The position numbers were made by a program, and so were the translations under genes. Under the pieces are notes generated by a model. It made no database searches. It was not told the origin of the DNA and was given only the letters and a program-made list of their open reading frames with translations. Shown here piece by piece: positions 12,601-44,529 of a stretch of 64,000 nt of DNA; within the stretch, counting starts at the first letter, position 1; every line of letters starts with the position of its first letter. Location of the stretch: NCBI GenBank assembly GCA_030268105.1, contig BSDZ01000024.1:1302001-1366000 (forward strand), in the 5' to 3' direction. This stretch comes from Volvox africanus. Taxonomy: Eukaryota > Chlorophyta > Chlorophyceae > Chlamydomonadales > Volvocaceae.

Positions 12601-14638
12601 ACAGACACGTACGTACGCAAAATGGGTTCCACCAAAACCCACCAGCGTTAAGACAGGTTAAACCATAATTCCTGCTTGCTGCTGAATTTGTGAAGGCTCG
12701 GAATGCGGGTACGTGCGTTAGGTGTCCCCATACCCGTGCGTGTGACCGCTCATTCATTCATTCGCACGCCGAGTGCGTTCTATTTGCAACCACATGACCT
12801 AACCCCATTACGCAATCGTTACATAATAGATTCGTACCTGTACGGAACTTAAGACGCGATACCGCCTTTAATGATGATCATGAATGATCTGAGACTCTTA
12901 GGAGTTCCCGTTTCAGTCTTTCTGAAGCACCTTGATGAGCTCGAGGGACGGTACACTGCTCAACGAAGGATGGATCTCTTGACGGTATCAAAATTAGTCA
13001 GCAGGCAAAGTGGGATTGGTGGCCGGGATCGACTGGGGCTGGGATAGCCGTTGACGTTGGCGATGTAAGCGATGACGCAGAAACCTATCACGATATTTGT
13101 AGGTCTTAGCGTTTGCCACTGTGCATGACTATCAACGTATGCTCTGCTGGACGTGCTTGCTGCAATTGCTAAAGCCACTGCCGCTTGTAACCGCTGCCGT
13201 AATAGTAACGGCAAAAACTTTTCAAACGCGATGTTTGATTTGCATTAGATTGCACTTGGTAAAGAGATGTTAAGATAAATATGATGGGACTATATTTTAT
13301 GGTGTGTCACCGCGTCAGTTGTTCAGAGGTTGTCAGATGTTGACGCTTAATGAAGGTAGCGACTGGCATGATGCCGATACTTACTGATACCGGCGTAATA
13401 CAACTTATACGACAATTTTATAGTTCGAAAGTTCTGAATTCTCTCACATGAAAAACTTTTAGACTATACGGTTGGCGCGCAATCATGGAAGTGCGTCGGA
13501 CTGCGACTAACTATATTTGCAACCCACCTCGTTCTATAACCACCAGCGTCACGTTCATCGAATGCCATGGGGGAATAATTTTATAAAGGACTAGTTAATC
13601 TCGATTATATTCATACTGAATTGGATAAAGAAGGTGATAAATAGATGTTCAGCACGCACGACAATCTGTCCCGGTTTCCGGGATCGTCCTTGACACAGAC
13701 GTGGCGTGGATAAATGATATGGCAAGATTGCCACGATCTTATCAGGCTGTACTTCTTGAAGCTGTCAAATATTTAATAAGGTGCCTGTGCTTCCGCTATA
13801 GTCGCACTGAATAACAACTACTCATCATTAACCAAATAGCAAGGATTGAAATTTGAAGATTATTGAACAAGGCTTGCCTATGTATAATCTCTAAAGGTAG
13901 CCTTTAAATAAATTTATGTAATCTAGCCCTCTAGATCAGCGTGAGGTTTGCTTGGCGTTCGTTACTTGATGAGGTTACTGCGAACATCCATATAACAACG
14001 AGTCATAAACGGAAACGACACATGTATTTGCAACCTATTGAATTCTCTACCTAACCTTTTCCTGAAGAACTATTGTTCATCCCTAGGGCCGCAGCGCGTC
14101 CCGTCGACCGCCAACAGCAACAGGGCCATACGTTTTTACCTCCATAAAAAACAAGTAGAATCATAATTTCTCATGGTTTAACCTATGCATCTCAAAAAGG
14201 TTTTGTGTTACATTTTACTATCAAGAGCAACATCGTGCAAGTGGAACTATACGAAATTAATCAATCACACATTTAATATCATTTATGTAGCTTTACAAAT
14301 TCCATTGTCCATCGGGCGAGCAGGCGGTGGCGGGCTCGCTCGGTGGGCTTCCGGACACACGCTACGGGCGGCTGCATGGCTGCTGCGTAGGTGCCCGCGC
14401 GCTCTTTCTTACCGTACTACAGGACAAATCTTACTTGTTGCAAGACGAGTGGTATCCATCAGCCATGAAGGGGGCAAGGTAATCCCCGATACCTAAGCTG
14501 TACTTTCTGCTCTAGTTTTAGACGGCTTCAGGTCATCATCCATGATATTGTCACTGTATTGTATTTTTACTTAATATTGTTTATTCAGACGTAGTGCTGC
14601 TAGACGTGAGAGAATCTTGTCATCGGCGTGCATCCAAC

Positions 14639-34740
<20,102 letters not shown>

Positions 34741-35037
34741 CGGCATAACATAGGTAACCTTTTAGCACCTTCTAGCACCTTCTAGCAGTTATGTATCTAT
34801 ATATAGGCTGATGGGTGCTGATTGGGACGGGACGGGACAACATATTGCGTGCTTTGGGCCGCATTGACATTGACAACTACTTCTCCATCTACAAACCGAA
34901 AGACGCACATACGACGTTAGTTGATACTGAGGCTCCTTGCGGGCAACATACCAACATCCATACACGGGCTGATAATTACCAGCTCGCCTGTTCATCGACC
35001 GTGCGGGCGCGGGCGCGAACGTGGGCGCGGGTGCCTA

Positions 35038-35145
35038 GATCATCATCACCATCATCATCACCATCATCATCGTCATCACCATCACCATCACCATCATCGT
35101 CATCACCATCGTCATCACCATCATTATCACCATCATCATTATCCT
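35038..35145. repeat. CATCAT/CACCAT trinucleotide block
   Basis: Irregular ATC and ACC triplets, about 108 bases, seen directly. Confidence 0.9.
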
Positions 35146-36599
35146 GGCGGGTTGTGTGGGTCTGTTGCAGCGCAGCCGAAACACACACAAACACACACAT
35201 ACACAAACGCACGCCTATCACGGCATCGTCGTGGAAATTGTACACAGTATGTGCCGTACCGTCAGACCATGTTATTATTTCGTGACACTCTAGCTTCTGC
35301 CTGGGACTTGGGATCTGGAAAGCCGCTGCGGATCGTTGCATCCCTCACGCTCACACATCAATTGGCGCTGAGGTTTCACCACAACGCGACCTGTCACGCG
35401 ACTTGTCTAGATGTATAGCTGATGATGCGGCGCCAACATATGTTCAGCCGCTCATCAGCTCAATCAGCGCAGCCACACAGAACGTTGGCCTTGCGTCGAC
35501 GCTTCGTGTTGCAACTGGGTGCCCGCATGCCGGCCTTACCACCTAACCCGTTGAAACTCGAAGATTGTAGATAAGTTGGCGCCAACGGGCGAACGGACGG
35601 ACAGATGGATATGAAGCGCGCGTGGCTGTGTGTGTGTGTGTATGTGTATGTGAAGCTGTCTATATTTTTATTTCTGTGGGTCAATTGGCGTACGTATGTG
35701 TATATGTATGTATGGACCTCTCTGCGCGCGCGTCGGTTAGTACGTGCTATATACTGCACTATATATACCGGTACATATGTATGGTACATATGCATGGTAT
35801 GTATGGTACCAGTATATATACCGGTACCATACATATATACCGGTACGTACTATATACCGGTATATATGTATGGGCTGCTGGTGTCATATTCAGGCAACAT
35901 GGCACGCATGGGGACAGGGTACGTAGCTGATGACGATGGACTGCTTGTTAAGCCGCTTAATACTGTCAAATTCGTTACTAGTGGGGATAGCTGGGGGCAG
36001 CGTGTAGCAGTAATAATGCATGATATGAACGAAGGAAGAAAGCTTCCGGTACTTGGCAATGTTGGGTTTATAAATGAGGAATGGAGTTATTAGGGATTCT
36101 GCCACACGCGGTTTGGTTGCTGGTGGCATCGTCTCAATAGATGATGGTGTTGGGGTGTTTATTGTTCGATGTGTCTGCCGTCATCATCTTCGTCCATACA
36201 ACCCAAAACCCTTTCCTTAAGGCGTGGTAGCACATACACACACACACACATACACACGCACGCACAGGTCATCCAACAACTGGACGGACGCAAGTAAGCA
36301 CGTCAGGGCGCCGCCCTCCGTCCATCCATTTGGATGCAAGCTGGGCACATACGCACCCTTATGTGTACAATCCTGCTGACTAGGATATATATCTATATCT
36401 ACATGGATACGAGCGAGTAGGTAATATCCGTCCGCGTCTGATTACCACCACGTACGGCAGTTATGTATATGGTGATAGTAGGTGCTTTGTCTTCCCTGTA
36501 CGGCGATGGCTGTGGTGGACGGACATGCATCAATCAATCTTTCGATTGCCCGGGGGGGTTGTCCTTATTCGATGTATGAAGATATACCTACATCTGGCG

Positions 36600-36638
<39 letters not shown>

Positions 36639-37861
36639 CGATGATGGTGATGGATGTGATGACAGACAGAGCAAGATACGTACAAGCTTCACCTAACATC
36701 CTGTCCTGGAGAGGCGGTGAATGGTCGGGCAATCAGATAGCTAAGGCAGTGTGTGGGTGACGGGAAATTGACGGGTGACGGAAAACTCTTTCGCGGTTGA
36801 AAAAACGCGTTATTGTTAGTGGTCGGATGCCGCAGGGAGTTCGTCGGATCCTTCATGTTGTATCGTTGTACGACAACTGATGATGCTGGTTATTTAAATA
36901 TCATATATTAGGTAAGGATTGTTCGTACAGCAGCGAGAGATTCAGCAGAGTCATCGATACATATTGATATATGGCTTTCTTGCTACCGGCAGCAGCGATC
37001 TACCATGCACTTTATTTACTACACATGCGTACATACCTGCCTGCTGCCTGCTGTTGAGCTACTTGGCTAGCGGCGCTACTTAATTTGGCTGCTCACGTAT
37101 CTCGAATATGTTGAGTCAGTGCGAAGGTAACTAGCTAGCTTGCCTGCCTGCCTGTATGTATGCATGTACGTAAATGAATGTACGTGTGTATGTACGTATA
37201 TTTGTGTACGAACTGACGTAAGCTGCACACAACAGGTCGGGTTCATGGGATAGGCACGCAACAGGCAGCAAGAGGGCTGAGGGCTGAGGGAGCCCTCCCA
37301 ACAATGTGGATGATGCATGTTGACGACGGGAGGGAGCGAGGGGCAGTGGGAGGAATATTTCCGAAACAGAAATCGCAACTGGCCAGCAGTGCAGTTGCAA
37401 ATTGAGTAAGTACGTGTTTTCATTGCCGCCTTATACTCCTGTCTTGCCTGCGTGCCAGTGCGTGTGCAGCGCCGGGCTTTGTTAGGCCACCTTTCTGAAT
37501 CAAGGTTGGAGGCAGAATGATAGATACATATGGAGGGGAGCTTGGCGGATGCGCCGTAGTTAGGGTGACGGGGTCTGTCAACGAATTGTACCCCGGCATT
37601 GGGGTGTCCCAACTCTTTTCTCTTTTTCTTCTGTGGTTTGTTGATGGATGAGTGCCGGCACTGCGGGCGATGCGCATGGATGCGTGCGTGGATGACACGC
37701 AGCAGCAGGAGTAGCAGCAGCAGCAGCAGCGGTAGAGGCAGCCTCGGCTGGGATAGCTTGCTTATCCGTTTGCTGTGAGCACATAACATTTACGATGAAT
37801 AGATATTCGATATTGAAGTTTAAATTTTCATACGACAATCGTGGTTGTGCCATCTGTGATA

Positions 37862-37891
37862 TGCCATGTGCTGTGATCACAGCATATGGCA
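37862..37891. repeat. 30-bp near-perfect palindrome
   Basis: Arms of 15 bases meet at TGTGATCACA with one mismatched pair. No gene lies close enough to suggest an operator role. Confidence 0.85.
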
Positions 37892-38817
37892 CACACGAGT
37901 AGTGCATGCATGTGCATGTCAGACGCACGGACGGACGAAGAACCAATTAATTCTGATCGGACCTGCGTCTTCATTGATCGTTGTTGGTCTGTCTCTTATC
38001 TTTATCACGCGTGGGAGATAGTTTGGGACCGCGATTTAGGCGCTTATCCTTATTATTAGCTACTCAATGAAGACGCGACGACCGAAGCAGCACGCAGACG
38101 CAGCAGCAACAACGCCGTTGCCAAAATGATAATGTTAGAAACGAGGCCTCGTTGGCTCCTTGTTTGTTAACAGCAGCAGTTCGATGTGGCATGGAAGTGA
38201 CGTGGCGTTTTGGAAGAAAGTCAGTAGAGGGGGATGATATATGCATGCATGGCCTTGCTCGCTCGATGAAAGGACGGACACATATGCATGTATGTAGCCC
38301 TGCCTGCTGCCGCCGCCTCTGCTCCCTCTATTTTTGTTTCTGTCCACATCACACACACCATAAAGAAGTTTATTCTCTTGCATCATGTCATTTTACGGAA
38401 TATTGCTCAGCAGGCAGCAGGATAGAACTGTGGTCGCTGATGATGTGTTGCCGTGGACGAAGACCACTGTTGCCGTGGAAACGCCACTGCGATGCATGGA
38501 TATATGTATATGATTGCGTGCATTTTTGAGAGCGTAGCAAGCATGATAGGTTAAGCCACGCAATCTCCCAATGCGTGTATTGCACGCCTGCCTGCGCGCG
38601 TTGCAAGTACATTCATAAAAAAAAACATACACGCGCACATCTGCTGCTGCTGGATGGATAATAAAAAGTTCGAGCTATCACTGTAACAATCTGGACCAGC
38701 CAGCCAAGCATGTACTTCATTCATTCCAAACAGAAGAGAAAAGAGAGAAGACTTATCGATCCACTGAATGCATGGTTGGGCTCATCCCAGTATCATATAT
38801 ATACATTATATATATAT

Positions 38818-38907
38818 TGTTGAAGTCAGCAAAGCGCCCGGCCCCTCGTGGGCCGTATTACTAGCTCTGACATTCTTTCGTATATGAGTGTTGCTCACAT
38901 TCTAACA
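38818..38907 (-). mobile_element. 90-bp TG...CA element (solo-LTR-like), copy outside the array
   Basis: A 90-base sequence beginning TGTTGAAGTC and ending TCTAACA is flanked on both sides by TATAT (38813-38817 and 38908-38912), a 5-bp target-site duplication. It is the reverse-complement relative of the element at 48871-48960. It contains a GC-rich hairpin (CGGCCC...GGGCCG). TG/CA ends with a 5-bp duplication are typical of LTR retrotransposons, and 90 bases is in the range of the smallest known LTRs (SMART/TRIM type). That class assignment is inference. Confidence 0.85.
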
Positions 38908-39043
38908 TATATGTGTATATATATTATGTATATACATTATACCGATGATGGTTTAGTCAGCCACGGATTGACGGATTTGTTGCATGTTACAGTTTATCAT
39001 CACATGAAAAACGAGGGTTCGGATCTTGAAGGTCTCGATCCAG

Positions 39044-39460
39044 TGTAACAGAGGGGTCGCCTAGCTGTTAGGTGTAGCTATAATGGCGAGCTCCGAGTCA
39101 TGGTGCCGTAGGGCTCGAGGTGTAAGGGTGACTCCGTATAGATTACATTATAGTAGTATCTTACAATAGAAGAAGAATGTAATTGGAAGTGTCTGTCTCA
39201 ACTATCCGGGCGCCTTAAATAGCGCTGCCTGGCACCTAAGGAGGCCTTACATCTATTCAAAACTGGCGCGCATTCTACAATTGACACCGTTGTACGAATG
39301 CTCGCATGTAAGTGGTTCCATGCAACTCAACCAAGATCTATGCCTTAGATCTATTGTAACTAATCTATTATTACGCAATTAAGTTATTTATCCTAAAAGC
39401 CAAATTACGACAAGTCAGTTTCGCGCTTTCTGGCGCTTCTGCGCCATTCGCCCTGTTACA
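39044..39460 (-). mobile_element. LTR of family 2, inverted relative to the array copies
   Basis: In minus orientation it starts TGTAACAGGG and ends CTCTGTTACA, giving TG/CA ends with an 8-bp inverted terminal repeat. It is a diverged copy of 46048-46443. A TATA-like CTATTTAAGG lies inside both. About 35 bases beyond the 3' end (TCGAGACCTTCAAGATCCG) are also shared, so a piece of internal sequence is attached. Confidence 0.75.
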
Positions 39461-39648
39461 GGTCCGCTGACCTAATAATAAGCAGCTAGACCTACACACG
39501 AATAGGCATGAATTTCTGTGAACATACATGGGATCGCTGACTGACAAGAAAATTATAGAATACAATTTCAAGGAATGTACGTTGACAATAATCTGGCCAA
39601 CGTTATTATTTAATGACAATAAGAATCGCATCAACAACAATGGCGATG

Positions 39649-40173
39649 TGTTATGAAATGGTATATCAGTTGGATATAGCGATCCATACTAGCAACAATC
39701 CCGCTGTTGTAGCTGTACTCGGCGGTAAGCTATCGACCCGCGTTCGTACTGTTTGTAGTGCTATACGCGCAAGTATATGTGCCGACTCCAGAACGAACTA
39801 TTCGGACTTCTATACTATCAGATAATATGTAACGTATACTTTCTCGTTATTACGTCAGGCTTCCTAATGTCTGATAGTCTACGTCTCAATAGGTTATGAG
39901 CCCCGGTCATCGTTGACCGCGGAGCCTGACTATTGAGACGTAGACTATCAGACATTAGGAAGCCTGACGTAATAACGAGAAAGTCTACGTTACATATTAT
40001 CTGATAGTATAGAAGTCCGAATAGTTCGTTCTGGAGTCGGCACATATACTTGCGCGTATAGCACTACAAACAGTACGAATGCGGGTCGATAGCTTACCGC
40101 CGAGTATAGCTACAACAGCGGGATTGTTGCTAGTATGGATCGCTATATTCAACTGATATACCATTTCATAACA
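39649..40173. repeat. Inverted LTR pair: 243-bp arms around a 39-bp spacer
   Basis: 39649-39891 and 39931-40173 are reverse complements with only a few mismatches. The spacer carries the LTR end region around CGGTCAACGTTGACCG, a perfect 16-bp palindrome in the intact right LTR, altered by one base here. The inner LTR lacks its last 39 bases. Confidence 0.9.
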
Positions 40174-42900
40174 CGCCCCCTCGAGACATGCCTAGCAACA
40201 AGTGAAAGAAGATAATTTCAACCAGGGCGGTTCTTGAAACCGAAAAACTTAAGCCAAACAAGTTCGCCCCAAACAAACTTATAATGCTTACTCGGCCAAC
40301 CCCATCGCCGTAATGCACTTCTTAAATTTCATCTCTCCAAGTGCCTTCATCAGCTAAACTGCCGCCTTATCTTACACCAAACACCATGAAAAACGCAGCC
40401 TCACACATAGAGGCCCGCTCTTGCAGTAGGGGTTCTGCACATTGATCTGCTTGGAAATACTCCTAAACATGACGCACTCATCAGATAATTGCACGTTGAG
40501 ATTCAGGGCCAATGGAATGACTCCACCTCCCCCTGGTGTCAAAACCACGCCACTACATGACCAAGTGCCTACATTGCTGTTCTGCAACGGTCCGCACTGC
40601 CCAAAATTGACATACCATGAACGCACTCAAGCGGTTTACCACTGGTATGAAATAGGGCTCGAAACACATCTGATTGGGTCTTCACCTCGATGGGCCAATG
40701 GCACCCTTACGATGCCCAGACACAAGATGCGATAAAAGATTGTGTACACCCTCATGGTGACACTTCTCGTGGCGTTACTCAACCGCCATACCCCACAGGG
40801 GCATTTAGATACACATAACTCAGCAACCAACCTCCAACTAAGGGGTGCTAGGGATCGCAGAACTCAGCTGCCCTTCCTCACAGGAACCGAGGCATTTGGA
40901 CACGCTTCAGGTGTTGCCTCAAACTGCTGTACTGTTGTGGCCTTCAGTAGCAAAACACCCAATGGTGTTGCATCGGTTACCACAAGCTGCCGTACTATCA
41001 CGGTCTGCACTAGCACATCACTCTTTGGTGCTCTAGTGAACAACAGAAACCGCCGTACTGCCACATCCTTCGGAGGACTTGACCCTCCAAAAATCAGACA
41101 TACTGCGCCCAGTGCGCAACCAAGTATGTTGGGAGGAAACTGTCTTTCCCACACATATGAACATGTGCTGATTATATCCCCGTGAGCAATACCAGCTCAA
41201 CGGTGTTGCTGTGTACATGAGGACTCAAACCTCAACGGCCCTTGGAGGACCCCAAACCTGGGCTTCTCGACCCTGGGCTACTGCCAGTGGGAAATCTATC
41301 CCAATACAACATGGGAATCGAACCTCCAACCCCAGACCATGCTGTGCCCAGCACAGAATCATCGGCCTGAATATCCTGGCTTGTCGCCAACTGACCATGG
41401 ATACCACATAAGTGAATCCCGTTAACATAACAGCCACTGACAATGACTTGACGTTACCCCCAATGAGGTAACTACGTGCAAATCAAGCAAAGCAATCATA
41501 AAGACGTGCAAAGCAGTTGCAGCCTTCCATCCCTCATTACATCAGGGGATAACCAGGATAGCTACCCAAACATAATTGAGAGCAGTCCACAGGACTCTGC
41601 CATCGACTCCCAAACACATGTCATACATACTCATTGGGGAGCCCTCTTCCAGCCAGGCTCTATCCTGCTGGGAACTCATCAGGCGACCTCTCATCAGGTC
41701 CCTCTTCCAGCCAGGCTCTATCCTGCTGGGAACTCATCAGGCGACCTCTCATCAGGTCCCTCTTCCAGCCAGGCTCTATCCTGCTGGTCATACCTGTAGA
41801 ATAAACACTTTGCGCACACCCTTGTATGGTGTTGCCTCGTAAACATGAACATTAGCCACCAACAGTCCATCCCAGGGTCATTCATACTGCTGCTCCGTCT
41901 GCCCTACACAAGGGCACTCAGACCACAGACCTCTGACTCTCTAAGCCTCAAAACAAAAGTCAATAGCTCCAGCCACACACATCCAGGTGAACAAGGCCAA
42001 GCAACTGATCTGCCTCATGTCCGATTGAGGGAATTAGCTACGTTCCCTTAATATGACACAAAAACTCACAAATGGCTGCAACCTAGATGGCTTCACATAT
42101 CCCTCAAGTTCAAGGTACTGACCTTCCAGTTGACATAACCTGAACATCATAGTAAGCAAAGGTCCGTTGGGCTCTCATGGCCCTCACGTCATACCACCAA
42201 GGCAGACGCTGTCGTTTCACTGCGCTGCATGAGGTCTGAGTTACGGGCAGGCAAACATCCACAAATTGGGGATTAGGCAGGGCACCGCTGACATAACCAA
42301 AACAAATCAAGAGTTGATTCAGGTCGCCAATCACTACCACAATCACTACCACAATGCCATACCGCCCAATGGCAGTACTCGAACGTACTCAGAAACATAC
42401 GGCCCAATGGCAGTACGCGAACATAGCTGTACCTTGTGGTGTGATCAAAACTTCTGCCCCTTTTCCCTCAAGGCCATTAGAAGCTGCAATTATGCAGTAC
42501 TCTGAACTGCACGAAACAAAGTTGTTCTCACCAAGAGAACGCCACCTCTTGCATCGTTAGCGTTTCCTAACAAGAGTTCTCCATGAGATAACGTGCGGCT
42601 GACAGGCACAGGCCACTCACAGGCGAGGTCTATGGCTCGGCAGGCACATCAATTGCCTTGAACTGCTATGGGGTGCTCTGACAAAACATAGCAATAAAGC
42701 ACCTATCAAAACGTCGCCTGAGCTGTTATCAATATAGTTGAAATCCACCTTGCTCGAACTACAAACAAAGCGCCGCGCCGCGAGCTGCCCAGTAAATAAA
42801 GGCATAGTCGAAAAGCTTTCAGCGTATAAATGCGGTAATGGTTCGTATTCACTGTGAAGTTACCGCCAATCCGCTCCATCTTAGCGTCGGCATCGTTGTA
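40174..42900. other. Internal region of the copia-like element without recognisable pol
   Basis: Frames are short on both strands, and I found no YVDD-like, HHCC or DDE pattern. Apart from the 58-bp repeat nothing is recognised. This fits a non-autonomous or decayed element. Confidence 0.5.
41644..41787. repeat. 58-bp tandem repeat, 2.5 copies
   Basis: CTCTTCCAGCCAGGCTCTAT begins copies at 41644, 41702 and 41760; the third copy is partial. It lies in the internal region of the copia-like element. Confidence 0.95.
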
Positions 42901-42934
42901 GCTCGTGAACGACCAGTAAAATTTTTCGGCGCTT

Positions 42935-43423
42935 TTAAGGTGTCCTCAGAAGGAACCATAACCTGATCGTTGATCTCCTTTGTAGCGCCATTTTCCTCGT
43001 AGTCGCGACTGACTTGCACTTTGCCGCCAAATCGCACCAGGCGGCGACCCTGACATCACCGCCAGTCTTTCCTTGCCAAACTGCTTGTCTAGCCCTTCCA
43101 TCTTCATTTGCCATTTTAAAGTCACTTAGCTCCTGTCGTAGTGCTACCTTTCTCGTGTTGCAGGTTGATGCGAACGTAGCCGCCAAAGCGTCCCAGGCGG
43201 CCTTCGCATTTGCCGCCCGAACAATTGTTTGGAGGTGATGGTTCTTTACGTTCTTGGCCATCACACTCTTGACCTTGTCGGAGATGATGACATCCGCCTC
43301 TGCAATTGGTGCTTGTAGCAGGGCGCGACTGTATCCAAGCTCCGCGCACAACAATTGGAATCGTAGTTTCCAAGTTGAGTAGTTGTGTAGGTCAAGCGGC
43401 TCGTCCAGCCTATCCTTTCCCAT
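42935..43423 (-). CDS. Copia-type Gag fragment
   Basis: The ORF starts MGKDRLDEPLDLHNYSTWKL just inside the 5' LTR. It shows Ty1/copia Gag (UBN2-type) features: NYSTWKLRFQLLC at the start, AAWDALAATF in the middle, and RKVALRQELSDFKM. Gag packages the element RNA into particles. Similarity stops near residue 105; the remaining frame to 162 residues shows no zinc knuckle. The element is therefore broken or has been reduced to a non-autonomous form. Confidence 0.75.
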   Translation of the reverse strand: MGKDRLDEPLDLHNYSTWKLRFQLLCAELGYSRALLQAPIAEADVIISDKVKSVMAKNVKNHHLQTIVRAANAKAAWDALAATFASTCNTRKVALRQELSDFKMANEDGRARQAVWQGKTGGDVRVAAWCDLAAKCKSVATTRKMALQRRSTIRLWFLLRTP

Positions 43424-44529
43424 TATGAAGACCTATAACCGCGAAGATCAACACTAGAATGGGCAAAAGATGTCAGGCTCCGCGGTCAACGTTGACCGGG
43501 GCTCATAACCTATTGAGACGTAGACTATCAGACATTAGGAAGCCTGACGTAATAACGAGAAAGTCTACGTTACATATTATCTGATAGTAAAGAAGTCCGA
43601 ATAATTCGTTCTGGAGTCGGCACATATACTTGTGCGTATAGCACTACAAACAGTACGAACGTGGGTCGATAGCTTACCGCCGAGTACAGCTACAACAGCG
43701 GGATTGTTGCTAGTATGGATCCCTATATCCAACTGATATACCATTTAATAACACTTGTAAATGAGCACACCCACCACCAGAGCACTCCATATCCGGGGGA
43801 AACGGACCTGCCTTACTTAGCCGCCGTTCCGTGAATAGATCCATCGCACTTATGACTTTTCATCGTGCATGCCCCCTCGATTAAGAAGAAATTATTTATG
43901 TCGTCGAGCGACGGACTTCCTAAGCGCAGCCATAGATCCAGCAGATCTGGAGTTGCACCGTAATAATTACGTATTTCCACAAGAGGAAAACTAGAGGTTG
44001 TGTGCGGCGGCCTCGAACGGCATGTGCAAGTCTGCATGCATGCGCGATCTGCGAGGCCGCCCACGTAAGGCGGGATCCTAGGATTGCCAAATAGAAACTC
44101 ATCCCAAGAACGGAGAAGACTAATACGCTGCTTGCAGAACCTCATTAAAAGCGTTGCATGGAAATGTTTTTGTCGTCCAAACACGCACAGCGATTAGGGC
44201 TCGCTCCTTGCCACATTAAGAGTCCCGTACATGGACGTAGGCCTTGCAAGGATACGATTAGGTTGTATCTCTAGACGGAAATCTTTATCCATCACAGACA
44301 AGCATGGCGGAACGCGTAGCGTTTATTAGTATTCCTTTCAAAAGCTCTTGGGTTTCCTCGCTCCGTTCTTTATTTTTTTCCCAATATGTGCTACAAGGAC
44401 TCTAGAAGACAGCAGGTCCATCATCACTCTTTTGGCTGGAGAAAAAAATAGACACCTTCATTCGTTCGTGTTGCCCCATCTATCACATCTGTCACATCAT
44501 AAAAATAAGTTGCATCATTGGAAGAATCG

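Larger units (their letters stand above)
7660..14638. other. Long gene-poor interval
   Basis: No open frame here shows a recognisable family, phase-consistent exon chain or start with a clear signal sequence. Contents are small tandem repeats (listed separately), a duplicated motif TGCGCTATTGCACCC at 8939 and 9237, and AT-rich spacer. Short frames at 8390-8680, 9848-10033, 10440-10721, 12337-12642 and 12960-13214 are open but without features that I can defend. Confidence 0.5.
34741..38812. other. Gene-poor interval with microsatellites
   Basis: I recognise no gene. Contents: an ATC/ACC block at 35038-35145, CCGGTA/TACCGG inverted repeats at 35765-35875, CA repeats at 36236-36260, a GATGAT run at 36600-36650 and a near-perfect palindrome at 37862-37891. 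The open frame at 37076-37789 (minus) has no family features. Confidence 0.5.
39649..43753 (-). mobile_element. Copia-like, probably non-autonomous LTR element with a head-to-head LTR pair at one end
   Basis: The right LTR is 43472-43753 (282 bases; in minus orientation TGTTATTAAA...GCCTGACA). At the left end are two copies of the same LTR, 39649-39930 in plus and 39931-40173 in minus orientation. A gag-like ORF starts 49 bases inside the right LTR. About 2.7 kb of remaining internal DNA shows no reverse transcriptase, integrase or protease motif that I can find. No matching 5-bp target duplication flanks the whole structure. Confidence 0.75.

Noticed and set aside
12337..12642. Possible minus-strand exon with an amphipathic helix (KFGRVEVFAALQRLEG)
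   Set aside because: It looks somewhat coding, but no neighbouring exon or family match could be found.
43813..44184. 123-codon minus-strand frame upstream of the glycosyltransferase (121 codons in units 2-4)
   Set aside because: The 90-bp insertion replaces its C-terminus without clear loss of anything recognisable; no motif or start context supports it.
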